Assembly (NCBI RefSeq): GCF_019093865.1
Contig: NZ_JABJXD010000002.1
Location: 62,001-126,000, forward strand
Source: Lentibacillus saliphilus
GTDB lineage: Bacteria > Bacillota > Bacilli > Bacillales > Amphibacillaceae
Reading direction: 5' to 3'
Length of the DNA stretch: 64,000 nt
Shown: positions 1-7,998 of the stretch, piece by piece
How the letters are laid out: each line of letters starts with the position of its first letter
Numbering within the stretch: position 1 is the first letter of the stretch
Made by a program: the position numbers and the translations under genes
Notes under the pieces: generated by a model
Told to the model about the DNA's origin: nothing
What the model saw: the letters and a program-made list of their open reading frames with translations, nothing else
Database searches by the model: none

Positions 1-888
1 CATATATTGGGGCAAGCCATCAATGTAAGGCTGTTGCTGTCGGCGATTTTATCAGGTGGACATGTGTTGCTTGAAGGTGTTCCGGGTACAGGAAAAACAC
101 AAATGGTCCGAACGCTTGCCAGCCTGCTCGGAGGCCAATTTAATCGGATTCAATTCACACCAGACCTCTTACCGAGCGATATTACGGGTAGTACGGTCTA
201 CAATATGAAGGATGGCGGCTTTGATACGTTAAAGGGGCCTATTTTTACAAACGTATTACTTGCTGATGAGATTAACCGGACGCCTGCGAAAACACAGGCA
301 GCTCTTTTAGAGGCGATGGAAGAGAAACAGGTTACCATTCACGGTGAGACGTATAGCTTACCTGATGTGTTTTTTGTTGTCGCGACACAAAATCCGATAG
401 AGTTTGAAGGAACATATCCACTACCAGAAGCACAGCAGGACCGTTTTCTTTTCAAGTTAAAAATTGATTTTCCGTCCTTTGATGAAGAAGTGGATGTGTT
501 AAAACAGGTTATTGAAAACACCTTGGCCCCAAAAGAAGCAGACGTGATCCTAGATATTCCAACATTTTTGGCGATAAAACAGGAAATAGAAGCAGTTACG
601 TTGCATGATGACGTGCTTGCCTACATGATGCAAATCGTCCGTCAGACGAGAGAAACTGAGGCGATCCGGTTCGGTGCGAGTACACGGGCGGCGATTTCAA
701 TGGGGCGCGCAGCCAAAGCATGGGCTTATTTGGAAGGTAGAGATTATGTCACGCCGGATGATGTAAAGATGGTTGCAATCCCAGCATTAAGACATCGGAT
801 TCAAATATCGCCACATATGGAATTGGAGGGCGTCACCGTTGATCAAATTGTTGAAGAGCTTGTGGGCGCGGTTACTGTTCCGCGATAG
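1..888 (+). CDS. yeaC: MoxR-family AAA+ ATPase (YeaC-like), 5' partial
   Basis: The reading frame is open to the left edge of the window, so the N-terminus is missing; 295 codons are visible. Walker A (GVPGTGKT, about residue 25 of the visible part) and Walker B (VLLADEINR, about residue 85) are intact, followed by the MoxR signature in which an ATQNPIE segment precedes the arginine-rich lid. MoxR ATPases are thought to act as chaperones for partner proteins with VWA/DUF58 domains. The DUF58 gene follows with a 50-bp overlap, which supports translational coupling and a shared function. A TTG at position 7 is not the true start, because it sits inside the conserved region just before the Walker A strand. 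Confidence 0.93.
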   Translation, partial: HILGQAINVRLLLSAILSGGHVLLEGVPGTGKTQMVRTLASLLGGQFNRIQFTPDLLPSDITGSTVYNMKDGGFDTLKGPIFTNVLLADEINRTPAKTQAALLEAMEEKQVTIHGETYSLPDVFFVVATQNPIEFEGTYPLPEAQQDRFLFKLKIDFPSFDEEVDVLKQVIENTLAPKEADVILDIPTFLAIKQEIEAVTLHDDVLAYMMQIVRQTRETEAIRFGASTRAAISMGRAAKAWAYLEGRDYVTPDDVKMVAIPALRHRIQISPHMELEGVTVDQIVEELVGAVTVPR

Positions 889-2200
889 AGGCATTGTTCC
901 GACGAGGCGATTTCTGATCGTCTTCGGATTGTTTGCGGTCGTGATGACGCTGTTCGCTGCAACAGACAGATTAAGCTTGGCGTGGATCGTTGGTATGATT
1001 GCGCTGTTTATCGTGTTTAGTTTATTTGATCTGCTTCAGTCACCAAGACGACAGGACATTGTGTTGAGACGGGATTTGCCACGAGAGCTTGAACGTGGAT
1101 TGCGATATGCCATTCCGCTTCATATTACAAATAATGGCCACACTTCTTGCTGCCTTGTCCTTAAAGATGATGTGCCACAATCATGTGTTACAGATTTGCC
1201 AGTTGAAGCGGTTGTCGCTCAACAGGCGAGTAAAGAAATCACCTATCACATAACAGCGCCTGTGAGAGGGTCCTATCACATGGAAAGCGTATTTGTTCGC
1301 TTTAGCAGTCTACTCGGCCTATGGCAAAAACAGATGCTAGTACCTTTGGAAAATACATTTAAGGTCATTCCTGATTTAACAGAAACGAGGCATTTCCTAG
1401 AAAATGCCCAGAAGTTCTTGCTTCATGACGGTTCTAAAATTCGCAAGCAGCTTAAAGGTGAAGGCGAATTTGCCCAAATTCGAAGCTATGTTGTTGGGGA
1501 TGATCCACGTAAAATTAATTGGCGGCAAACAGCTAAATTACATGATGTTATGACGAATGAATATGAGCCCGAGCATGGAAAGTATGTGACGATATTAATA
1601 GACTGTGGTCGGATGATGGGGAGTGAATTAACTGAAGGGAATCGCCTTGAAAAAGCGCTAGAGGCGGCGATGACAGTTACCGCTGCCGCGTTAAAAAATG
1701 ATGATTACGTCAGTGTGCTTGCTTTTGGTAAACGTGTGCGTCTTTACGTTCCACCGGCAAAAGGGATGGCCCATATGCAGACGATCTTACATTCAATTTA
1801 TGACCTTGAGGTTGAAGCAGGTGAGGCAAACTATGCTCAAGCAATGTCATATTTGCAAACCGTCCAGAAAAAACGTAGCTTAATGATGCTGTTTAGTGAT
1901 GTTCATACGTTTCTACATGAGGAAAGTGCCCTCGTATACTTACAGCGTCTCCGAAGACGACATTTATTTATGATGATCGGCATAGAAGATGAAGAGCTGC
2001 ACGAACAGGCACAGCTGAAGTCTGACAGTGTTGAAACGGCGATGATGAAGGCGATGGCTCAGCAGCAGATTCAGATCAAAAAGTATCGCAAAACAAAATG
2101 GGAACGCAGCGGACTCATTATGATTGAAGCAAAAGAAGAACGGCTGGCAACTGCAGCCGTCTCCAACTATATTCGTATTATGAATCAAGGCGTGCTTTAA
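839..2200 (+). CDS. yeaD: DUF58 domain protein (YeaD-like)
   Basis: A 453-residue protein with two hydrophobic segments near the N-terminus (about residues 22-62) and a cytoplasmic DUF58 region. The DUF58 core (GEFAQIRSYVVGDDPRKINW, about residue 210) is followed by a VWA-like fold beginning ILIDCGRMM. The proposed start is TTG at 839: GGAGGG lies 8 nt upstream, inside the MoxR gene. DUF58 proteins pair with MoxR ATPases, probably in assembly or activation of envelope proteins. Its last 23 bp overlap the end of the convergent SpoIIM-like gene. A transglutaminase gene (yebA), which often follows yeaD, is absent here. Confidence 0.9.
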   Translation: MIKLLKSLWARLLFRDRGIVPTRRFLIVFGLFAVVMTLFAATDRLSLAWIVGMIALFIVFSLFDLLQSPRRQDIVLRRDLPRELERGLRYAIPLHITNNGHTSCCLVLKDDVPQSCVTDLPVEAVVAQQASKEITYHITAPVRGSYHMESVFVRFSSLLGLWQKQMLVPLENTFKVIPDLTETRHFLENAQKFLLHDGSKIRKQLKGEGEFAQIRSYVVGDDPRKINWRQTAKLHDVMTNEYEPEHGKYVTILIDCGRMMGSELTEGNRLEKALEAAMTVTAAALKNDDYVSVLAFGKRVRLYVPPAKGMAHMQTILHSIYDLEVEAGEANYAQAMSYLQTVQKKRSLMMLFSDVHTFLHEESALVYLQRLRRRHLFMMIGIEDEELHEQAQLKSDSVETAMMKAMAQQQIQIKKYRKTKWERSGLIMIEAKEERLATAAVSNYIRIMNQGVL

Positions 2201-3158
2201 AGGGCTGTTTATCCCATAACAATTTTCCAATAATGACATATAAAATGAGCGCAACGACGGTAATGATGGCAACAGCATATTTCATTTCTAAAGATAGGCT
2301 TGCTGGTGTGACAAAGCCTTCAATGATGCCTGCAATAATAAATAGTGGAATCGTACCGAGCAGGAGCTGGACAGAACGTCGTGCCTGGCGTTTAAGCTGA
2401 TAACCACGTGAAAACGGACCAGGTGCAAATAATTTATAGCCCATTAAAAGTCCAGCACCACCAGCAATAAAGATTGCCATTAATTCAATCATGCCGTGTG
2501 GAACGATATATGCCCAAAACTCATACGTCATGCCGTGGTGCCAGAACAAGGCGGCAAGCGCACCAATGATGACACCGTTATACACCATTAAGTAAGCTGT
2601 TAACAGACCGAACGTGATGCCACCAGCAAACGCAAGAAAGGCAACTCTAATATTGTTCGTCATAATCTGAGCAGACATGAATGATGAATCAATGGCATCA
2701 TGATTAACACCTAATTGCTCGGGATCAACCCCTTGTGCGATTTCGGCCGGTAGAATCGCATACATATGTAATGGATCATTCATGACGGCAAGGAAGGCGG
2801 CGAATCCACCGAAGATAAATAACATCATAGCGACAGTGACCGCTTTCCACTGCCCGATTAACAATCCAATAAACGTCGTACTGAAAAAGTGTCGCATTTG
2901 CTTCATACTTGAGACTTGATCTTGGTACAAAAGGTTGTGACTTTTAGCGACCAGCCCGTTCAGGTAAGCTGTGACCTCTTCGTTAGGATAGTATGTCTGG
3001 CAATATGATAAATGCTGGGCGGCTTTTTGATAGAGTGCGTTAAACGTTTCAATATCCACACCAGTCATATGTCTTTTATGTTTGTGGAGCTTCTGGATCA
3101 TTTGTTCAAGCTGTTTCCAGTCGTCTCGATGCAGCTTGACGAACTGTTTGATCTTCAA
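2178..3158 (-). CDS. Stage II sporulation protein M-family (DUF95) membrane protein
   Basis: A 326-residue integral membrane protein. A soluble helical N-terminus (about 100 residues, KLHRDDWKQLEQMIQKL) precedes at least five hydrophobic segments typical of the SpoIIM/DUF95 family. It is too long and in the wrong context to be the SpoIIM of the engulfment complex. It belongs to the recurrent MoxR-DUF58-SpoIIM-RDD neighbourhood, whose function is unproven. I chose the TTG start at 3158 because AGAGGGG lies 6 nt upstream; ATG at 3164 touches the Shine-Dalgarno sequence. It is divergent from the RDD gene and overlaps yeaD tail to tail. Confidence 0.82.
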   Translation of the reverse strand: MKIKQFVKLHRDDWKQLEQMIQKLHKHKRHMTGVDIETFNALYQKAAQHLSYCQTYYPNEEVTAYLNGLVAKSHNLLYQDQVSSMKQMRHFFSTTFIGLLIGQWKAVTVAMMLFIFGGFAAFLAVMNDPLHMYAILPAEIAQGVDPEQLGVNHDAIDSSFMSAQIMTNNIRVAFLAFAGGITFGLLTAYLMVYNGVIIGALAALFWHHGMTYEFWAYIVPHGMIELMAIFIAGGAGLLMGYKLFAPGPFSRGYQLKRQARRSVQLLLGTIPLFIIAGIIEGFVTPASLSLEMKYAVAIITVVALILYVIIGKLLWDKQPFKARLDS

Positions 3159-3266
3159 GAACATCCCCTCTTTCCCGATTGTTATAAATTTTCTAATGAT
3201 GATATATGCCTTCATTATACGTAATCTGCGTTAAAATAGAAACCTAGATTTGAAAGGAGTTTATCC

Positions 3267-4052
3267 ATGCAGGAGGAACGTGTTGATATTAAAACACCTG
3301 AATTTGTTTCATTACAGTTTGACTTAGCGGGATTAGGCAGTAGAGCAGCTGCACTTATCATAGATCAATTAATTTTATACATTGTGACGTTGTTGCTTTT
3401 AATTCCTTCTTTATTCGTTATTGGAGCGGATGTGTTTATCGATTCCTTGTGGCCGGTGGCAATTTTGTTCATTGTACTGTTTGTGATTAATTACGGCTAT
3501 TTTTTCATTGCAGAATATTTCTATGCCGGTCGAACAGTTGGCAAACGGCTGATGGGAATTAGGGTTATACAAGAAAACGGTCATAGCATTACGCTGTTAT
3601 CGAGCTTTATTCGCAATTTAATTCGGTTGATAGATGCACTTCCGACCGGCTATTTTATCGGTATCATGATGATCTTTTTACATCCACAGCATAAGCGGTT
3701 AGGTGATCTTGCAGCAGGTACCATTGTTGTCCATGAACGACATGGGAAAAAAGGTCGTCTCTCTCCAACAGAAAAAGAGATTAAATCAAGAGGCTTAACG
3801 AAGGACAGTCCACTTTTGGAGGGTGTTGATTTAAATGCATTCGGAGAAAAAGAATGGAAGCTCATAAAAGCATATGCATTGAGATTCCCTCAACTGACGT
3901 CTTCAAAGCGATTCGAAATGACGAGAAAGCTGGCGACCGCTTTTTCGCCAAAATTCGCTGGTCGTCTAGAAGTACAAGCGACCAGACAGGTTGAGGATAT
4001 CCTTTTTGTTCTTTATTTAAAGTTAAGGGAGGAATGGGAGTACGAGCTTTAA
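3267..4052 (+). CDS. RDD family membrane protein
   Basis: A 261-residue protein whose first half is an RDD domain. The family Arg-Asp-Asp signature appears as SRAAALIIDQ (about residue 25), followed by three or four membrane segments (residues 30-130) and the second signature RLGDLAAGTIVV. The C-terminal half is soluble and charged. ATG start with AAAGGAG upstream. RDD proteins have been linked to transport, but the substrate is unknown. Its position divergent to the SpoIIM-like gene and near MoxR/DUF58 matches a conserved gene neighbourhood. Confidence 0.85.
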   Translation: MQEERVDIKTPEFVSLQFDLAGLGSRAAALIIDQLILYIVTLLLLIPSLFVIGADVFIDSLWPVAILFIVLFVINYGYFFIAEYFYAGRTVGKRLMGIRVIQENGHSITLLSSFIRNLIRLIDALPTGYFIGIMMIFLHPQHKRLGDLAAGTIVVHERHGKKGRLSPTEKEIKSRGLTKDSPLLEGVDLNAFGEKEWKLIKAYALRFPQLTSSKRFEMTRKLATAFSPKFAGRLEVQATRQVEDILFVLYLKLREEWEYEL

Positions 4053-4122
4053 TCATACATAACATATAGATGGCTACATCAAAAGTGTTGCTGTAGCCTA
4101 CTTTAAATCAGGTATCATGACG

Positions 4123-4160
4123 GAGCGACTTTCTTTATGGAAGGCGCTCTTGCTGTTTTT
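4123..4160 (+). terminator. Rho-independent terminator after the RDD gene
   Basis: Stem GAGCGACTTTC / GGAAGGCGCTC with one A-G mismatch and a 5-nt loop, followed by a T-rich stretch (TTGCTGTTTTT). A weaker hairpin (GGCTACA / TGTAGCC) lies at 4073-4099. Confidence 0.7.
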
Positions 4161-4203
4161 CAAATAGTCGCGTTCACATTTTTGCCATACAACCCACTTT
4201 ATA

Positions 4204-4219
4204 TGTGAAATTAATCACA
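4204..4219. promoter_or_regulatory. Fnr/Rex-like inverted repeat upstream of doxX
   Basis: TGTGA-AATTAA-TCACA fits the Fnr consensus (TGTGA-N6-TCACA) exactly. It is also close to the Rex operator (TTGTGAA-N4-TTCACAA). A possible extended -10 element (TGG-TATATT, 4246-4254) follows. The distance to the inferred transcription start (about -49) is not the classical -41.5, so either repression by Rex or activation by Fnr is possible. Confidence 0.45.
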
Positions 4220-4319
4220 AAGATAATGTAAGTAACGTGAATATGTGGTATATTAATAGTGTAATAAGAACTTATTCATATACTTTCATGTGAAAGAATG
4301 AGCAAAAGGAGTGGTTAAC

Positions 4320-4835
4320 ATGTTCAATCAATTTATCCGTAATAACAAAATCGTCGCTGGGGTATTAGCGTTTATCCGAGTATATATAGGTTATCAATGG
4401 ATAACAGCTGGATGGGGCAAAGTAACTGGTGGATTTGATGCAAGTGGATTTATGAAAGGGGCAATTGCAAGTGCAAGCGGTGAACATCCTGCCGTACAAG
4501 GATGGTGGGCAGCATTTTTAGAGCATATCGCATTACCGAATGCTGAGTTATTTAGCTTTATGGTTGCTTGGGGTGAATTACTCGTAGGTACTGCATTGAT
4601 CCTTGGAATATTCACGAATTTTGCAGCCCTTATGGGTATTACAATGAACTTTGCCTTCTTATTGAGTGGAACTGTAAGTGTCAATGCACAAATGGTGTTG
4701 CTCACAGTATTTTTAATCGTCTCTGGCTATAATGCTGGAAGATTCGGACTCGACCGCTGGATCATGCCTTTCATGAAAAAACACATCGGTCGTAAGCAAG
4801 AAAAAGACGACATCAACGTCGGTCAACACGCATAA
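4320..4835 (+). CDS. DoxX family membrane protein
   Basis: A 171-residue, four-helix membrane protein of the DoxX/DoxD family. It shows the typical FIRVYIGYQWITAGWGK start of helix 1, the MVAWGELLVG segment in helix 2 and two further hydrophobic helices. The charged C-terminal tail is probably cytoplasmic. DoxX proteins are associated with quinone- or thiol-linked redox chemistry in membranes; the exact role in bacilli is not settled. I prefer ATG at 4320, 8 nt after AAAAGGAG, over the GTG at 4311 that overlaps the Shine-Dalgarno sequence. Single gene with its own terminator and a possible redox-responsive operator upstream. Confidence 0.85.
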   Translation: MFNQFIRNNKIVAGVLAFIRVYIGYQWITAGWGKVTGGFDASGFMKGAIASASGEHPAVQGWWAAFLEHIALPNAELFSFMVAWGELLVGTALILGIFTNFAALMGITMNFAFLLSGTVSVNAQMVLLTVFLIVSGYNAGRFGLDRWIMPFMKKHIGRKQEKDDINVGQHA

Positions 4836-4853
4836 CAACTAAATACTTAACAG

Positions 4854-4887
4854 AGCCGGTATCTGAATATCAGGATGCCGGTTTTTG
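4854..4887 (+). terminator. Rho-independent terminator after doxX
   Basis: GCCGGTATCTG pairs with CAGGATGCCGG, followed by TTTTTG. Position fits termination of the doxX transcript. Confidence 0.8.
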
Positions 4888-4960
4888 TTTGTTCAATAAG
4901 AGACTTCCTTCACTCGTAAATCTTACATACAAACGACAAACGGATAAACAGCAAGCAAAG

Positions 4961-5100
4961 CCGTATATATGACGAAACTACCGCATAAACGTGAAGTGAG
5001 CCGCATATCGCACCGAGCAGCCGTATAATCCTAGATTCAACCGCATAAACAGAATATCAACCGCATAAATCAAAAAAGCGCCACATAAACATCACGGCAT
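4961..5100 (+). repeat. 20-bp-period intergenic array 1 (CCGCATAW family)
   Basis: Seven units start at 4961, 4981, 5001, 5021, 5041, 5061 and 5081, exactly 20 bp apart. Each begins with an 8-bp word (CCGTATAT, CCGCATAA, CCGCATAT, CCGTATAA, CCGCATAA, CCGCATAA, CCACATAA) followed by 12 bp that are not conserved. A degenerate unit may sit at 4940. The last unit forms part of the terminator hairpin of the convergent minus-strand gene. The gap from 4836 to 5246 otherwise holds only terminators. Confidence 0.85.
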
Positions 5101-5108
5101 GTAGCGCC
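5071..5108 (-). terminator. Rho-independent terminator for the PH-domain gene
   Basis: On the minus strand GCGCTACAT pairs with ATGTGGCGC (one mismatch) and is followed by TTTTTT. A second small hairpin (CCACTCA / TGAGTGG, 5183-5202) lies nearer the gene. The last unit of array 1 is embedded in this stem. Confidence 0.65.
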
Positions 5109-5246
5109 AATTGTTGAACACACGCATGAAACTGCTGTTAGTTGCTTTGCCCCGTTAATCGCCAAGCTGGACAAAACAGCCTCCACTCACATATATGAGT
5201 GGCTCCATAAAGTTAAACTGAGTCACGCACATGTCTATTAAGTATG

Positions 5247-5627
5247 TCAGGCGTCAGAAACATATTCACTAAGAACGCTCTGAACCTTGAAGATATTCAA
5301 CTGCTTGTTAAAGGTTTTCTCAATCGGTGTGGCACTACCTGAAATCCAAAGTCTCAATTCGGCCTCAAGATCAAACGTACCGGCTGTTTCAACCGAAAAA
5401 TGTGTAATGCTCCGATACGGGATTGAGTGATATTCTGTTTTCTTACCTGTTACGCCTTGTTTGTCCACAAGAATGAGCCGTTTGTTTGTAAATACCAACA
5501 TATCTCGTATGAGCTTGTAAGCGTGCTCCACTTGTTCAGTTTCTGCTAGAAGCGGTTCCAGTTCTTTCGCAACCTCTTCTGATGAAATTTCGGATGCGTT
5601 GCCCATCATGCCATCGAATAATCCCAT
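5247..5627 (-). CDS. Bacterial PH domain protein (YozO-like)
   Basis: A 126-residue soluble protein. The N-terminus MGLFDGMMGNASEI and the segment VFTNKRLILVDKQGVTGKK are typical of the small bacterial pleckstrin-homology (bPH_1, PF08000) proteins found in several paralogues in bacilli. The predicted fold is a beta barrel capped by a helix. No enzymatic residues are expected, and the biological role of the family is unknown. Start ATG at 5627 has AGGAGGTG 7 nt upstream; an in-frame GTG three codons earlier lies in the Shine-Dalgarno sequence. Monocistronic, divergent from sodC. Confidence 0.8.
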   Translation of the reverse strand: MGLFDGMMGNASEISSEEVAKELEPLLAETEQVEHAYKLIRDMLVFTNKRLILVDKQGVTGKKTEYHSIPYRSITHFSVETAGTFDLEAELRLWISGSATPIEKTFNKQLNIFKVQSVLSEYVSDA

Positions 5628-5787
5628 TATAAACACCTCCTATTCTAATGTATTTCAATTATATCAAATATACTTTATTATATGACATATTTTTTTAAAA
5701 AACGAATCTATTCAACATATGTTTATGAACACAAGGTTATGTACATAATTCATGTGATGACGATCTTGGAAACGGAGGTAAGACATC

Positions 5788-6390
5788 ATGGAGAAAAAAA
5801 TATGGCTGACAGGCGCAGTCTTTTTGTTCAGTCTTTTAGTCGTTACAGCTTGTAACCCTCAACCAGATGCTACACCAAACGAAAGTGAAGCAGAAGAACC
5901 TGGTGTTGAAGCATCAAAAGCAGCTGGAGAGGATGCTAAGGAAGTCGAGGCGATCATGATTAATCAGGATAACGATGTGATTGGCTCGGCCGTGCTTACC
6001 CAAAAGCCAGACGGGGTTCTGATTCAGCTTGAAGCAACAGATCTGCCCCCTGGAAAACATGGCTTTCACATTCATGAAAAAGGTGTATGTGAGCCACCAA
6101 CATTCGAAACGGCTGGGGGTCATTTTAATCCAACGAATGCCAAGCATGGTTTTGATGATCCTGAAGGTCCACATGCAGGTGATTTGCTTAATATAGAGGT
6201 GGATGAGGATGGGACTGTCTCAACAGAAACGTTGGCTAATATGGTCACGTTAAAATCAGGTCAAAAGAATTCTTTACTTGATGGTGAAGGTACAGCGTTG
6301 ATGATTCATTCCAAGCCTGATGACTATGTTTCACAACCTTCCGGTGACGCAGGTGAGCGAATCGCTTGTGCCGTTATAGGAAAGGACTAA
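5788..6390 (+). CDS. sodC: Cu/Zn superoxide dismutase lipoprotein
   Basis: A 200-residue secreted lipoprotein that would dismutate superoxide outside the membrane. The signal peptide ends in the lipobox VTAC (Cys22), followed by an acidic linker. The SodC domain follows from about residue 50. All expected metal ligands are visible: HIH in GFHIHEKG (copper), the His residues of GGHFNP, KHGF and PHAGD (bridging and zinc) with the Asp of GD, and the final copper His in MIHSKPDD. Some Bacillus YojM proteins are reported to lack copper ligands, so the complete set is worth noting. Two Cys residues (GVCEP and RIACAV) could form the conserved disulphide. ATG start with GGAGGT upstream. Confidence 0.92.
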   Translation: MEKKIWLTGAVFLFSLLVVTACNPQPDATPNESEAEEPGVEASKAAGEDAKEVEAIMINQDNDVIGSAVLTQKPDGVLIQLEATDLPPGKHGFHIHEKGVCEPPTFETAGGHFNPTNAKHGFDDPEGPHAGDLLNIEVDEDGTVSTETLANMVTLKSGQKNSLLDGEGTALMIHSKPDDYVSQPSGDAGERIACAVIGKD

Positions 6391-6404
6391 GGAAAGCACG
6401 TTCT

Positions 6405-6442
6405 GATCTAGTGGGGTTCTTCACCAGTAGCCCCATTAGATC
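6405..6442 (+). terminator. Hairpin after sodC (weak terminator)
   Basis: A 12-bp stem, GATCTAGTGGGG with CCCCATTAGATC (one G-T pair), without a clear T tract. A better terminator follows at 6524-6570. Confidence 0.45.
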
Positions 6443-6523
6443 TATCGTAAAGTTTATCATCTCGTTTTGAAATGACCCATTTTTGAAGGTATCATGAACG
6501 TGTTAGACAAGATGTAACATATC

Positions 6524-6570
6524 AAAAAAACCTCTAATAACACTATTTACAAGATTTGAGGTTTTCTTTT
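6524..6570 (+). terminator. Probable Rho-independent terminator between sodC and MFS gene
   Basis: AAAACCTC (6527-6534) pairs with GAGGTTTT (6558-6565), followed by CTTTT. The 23-nt loop is long. The A-rich 5' side could also allow termination on the minus strand. Confidence 0.5.
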
Positions 6571-6623
6571 CGAGCAAATGTCATGTATAATATGTTTCGA
6601 TAAGCGAAAGAAGGGACATATTA

Positions 6624-7823
6624 ATGAAAGATTTATCAAATACAAAAACGTTACGTCCAGACAAAATATGGTCACGAGATTTCGTGCTTATTTGTCTGGC
6701 TAATTTTTTTATTTTCCTAGGTTTCCAGATGACCTTACCGACACTGCCGTTATTTGTGAAAGAGCTAGGTGGTAGTGATCAAATGATTGGTGTGATCGTC
6801 GGTAGTTTCACATTTACGGCTTTAATATTTCGTCCATATGCAGGGCATGCACTTGAAACAAAAGGGCGGCGTTTCGTTTATATGCTCGGTATTGGCATAT
6901 TTGTAATATCACTCGGGTCATTTGCGTTTATTACAACAATGACGTTGCTTATATTAATGCGAATGACACAAGGGATTGGATTTGGACTAGCTTCCACTGC
7001 AACCGGGACAATCGCGACCGATCTCATTCCGCCGAGTCGTCGGGGCGAGGGAATGGGTTATTTCGGACTCTCCGGTAACATAGCGTTGGCGCTCGGCCCT
7101 ACGTTGGGACTCGCCCTTGTGGGAAACATCTCATTTAAATCGTTGTTTCTAATATGTGCAGCAACAGGTGTTGCGGCGTTTTTCTTAGCGTCCTTAGTTC
7201 GTTATAAAAAAGTAGAGCAGTCACCGAACAAAGCTGCAACCCTCAAGTTCGATATATTTGAAAAAACCGCCATACAGCCAGCGTTGCTTTTGTTTTTTAT
7301 AACGTTTACGTTTGGCGGCATTGCGTCATTTTTGCCACTGTATGCAGCCGAAAAAGGTGTACCTGGCATTGAAGGCTATTTCCTCGTTTATGCGCTATTT
7401 TTAATGATTTCCCGTTTGTTTGCTGGGAAAATTTATGACCAGAAAGGCCATGTCGCGGTGTTCTTACCTGGAACAGTTCTCATTTTTGGGGCTATGCTGC
7501 TGCTGTCATGGTTACCTAGTACGTCAATCATGCTAATTGCTGCAGCGATTTATGGGCTTGGATTCGGGAGTGTTCAGCCTGCCCTTCAAGCTTGGGCAGT
7601 TGACCAAGCGCCTAGTAATAGAAAAGGAATGGCAAATGCAACCTTCTTCTCTTTCTTCGACCTTGGTGTCGGTCTTGGCGCGATCATTTTTGGGCAAATC
7701 GCCTTTATGTTTGATTACAGTGTGATTTATTTAACAGCTGCAGGATCGGTGATCATTTCTATGGTCATTTACATTTTTCTCCTCGTTAAAGCACGTCAAA
7801 GAAGCTCAATGAGTGATGTCTAA
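6624..7823 (+). CDS. MFS transporter (drug-efflux-like, 12 TM)
   Basis: A 399-residue major facilitator protein with 12 hydrophobic segments and a loop near residue 195-215 separating the halves. The N-half has RPYAGHALETKGRRFVY in the loop 2-3 position and RMTQGIGFGLASTATGTIA in helix 4-5, as in proton-driven DHA1 exporters related to Bacillus YwoG/YfkF. Substrate cannot be inferred. ATG start is preceded by AAAGAAGGGA. A TATAAT at 6586 suggests its own promoter. Single gene. Confidence 0.82.
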   Translation: MKDLSNTKTLRPDKIWSRDFVLICLANFFIFLGFQMTLPTLPLFVKELGGSDQMIGVIVGSFTFTALIFRPYAGHALETKGRRFVYMLGIGIFVISLGSFAFITTMTLLILMRMTQGIGFGLASTATGTIATDLIPPSRRGEGMGYFGLSGNIALALGPTLGLALVGNISFKSLFLICAATGVAAFFLASLVRYKKVEQSPNKAATLKFDIFEKTAIQPALLLFFITFTFGGIASFLPLYAAEKGVPGIEGYFLVYALFLMISRLFAGKIYDQKGHVAVFLPGTVLIFGAMLLLSWLPSTSIMLIAAAIYGLGFGSVQPALQAWAVDQAPSNRKGMANATFFSFFDLGVGLGAIIFGQIAFMFDYSVIYLTAAGSVIISMVIYIFLLVKARQRSSMSDV

Positions 7824-7998
7824 TTCCGTTGCTACACTTATTTCTCCGTTGTTGCATCTGAGTGGAAATGCCCCTGATGAGCACATGCTTGTGTTAGAGC
7901 ATCTCTTCTTTTAACGTCTTTAGCCATCGTGTATAATATAGGTTTAAGCGTGTTTCAACAGCAAGCCCATTAAGGGCGAAAAGTCAAGGAGCGATATT

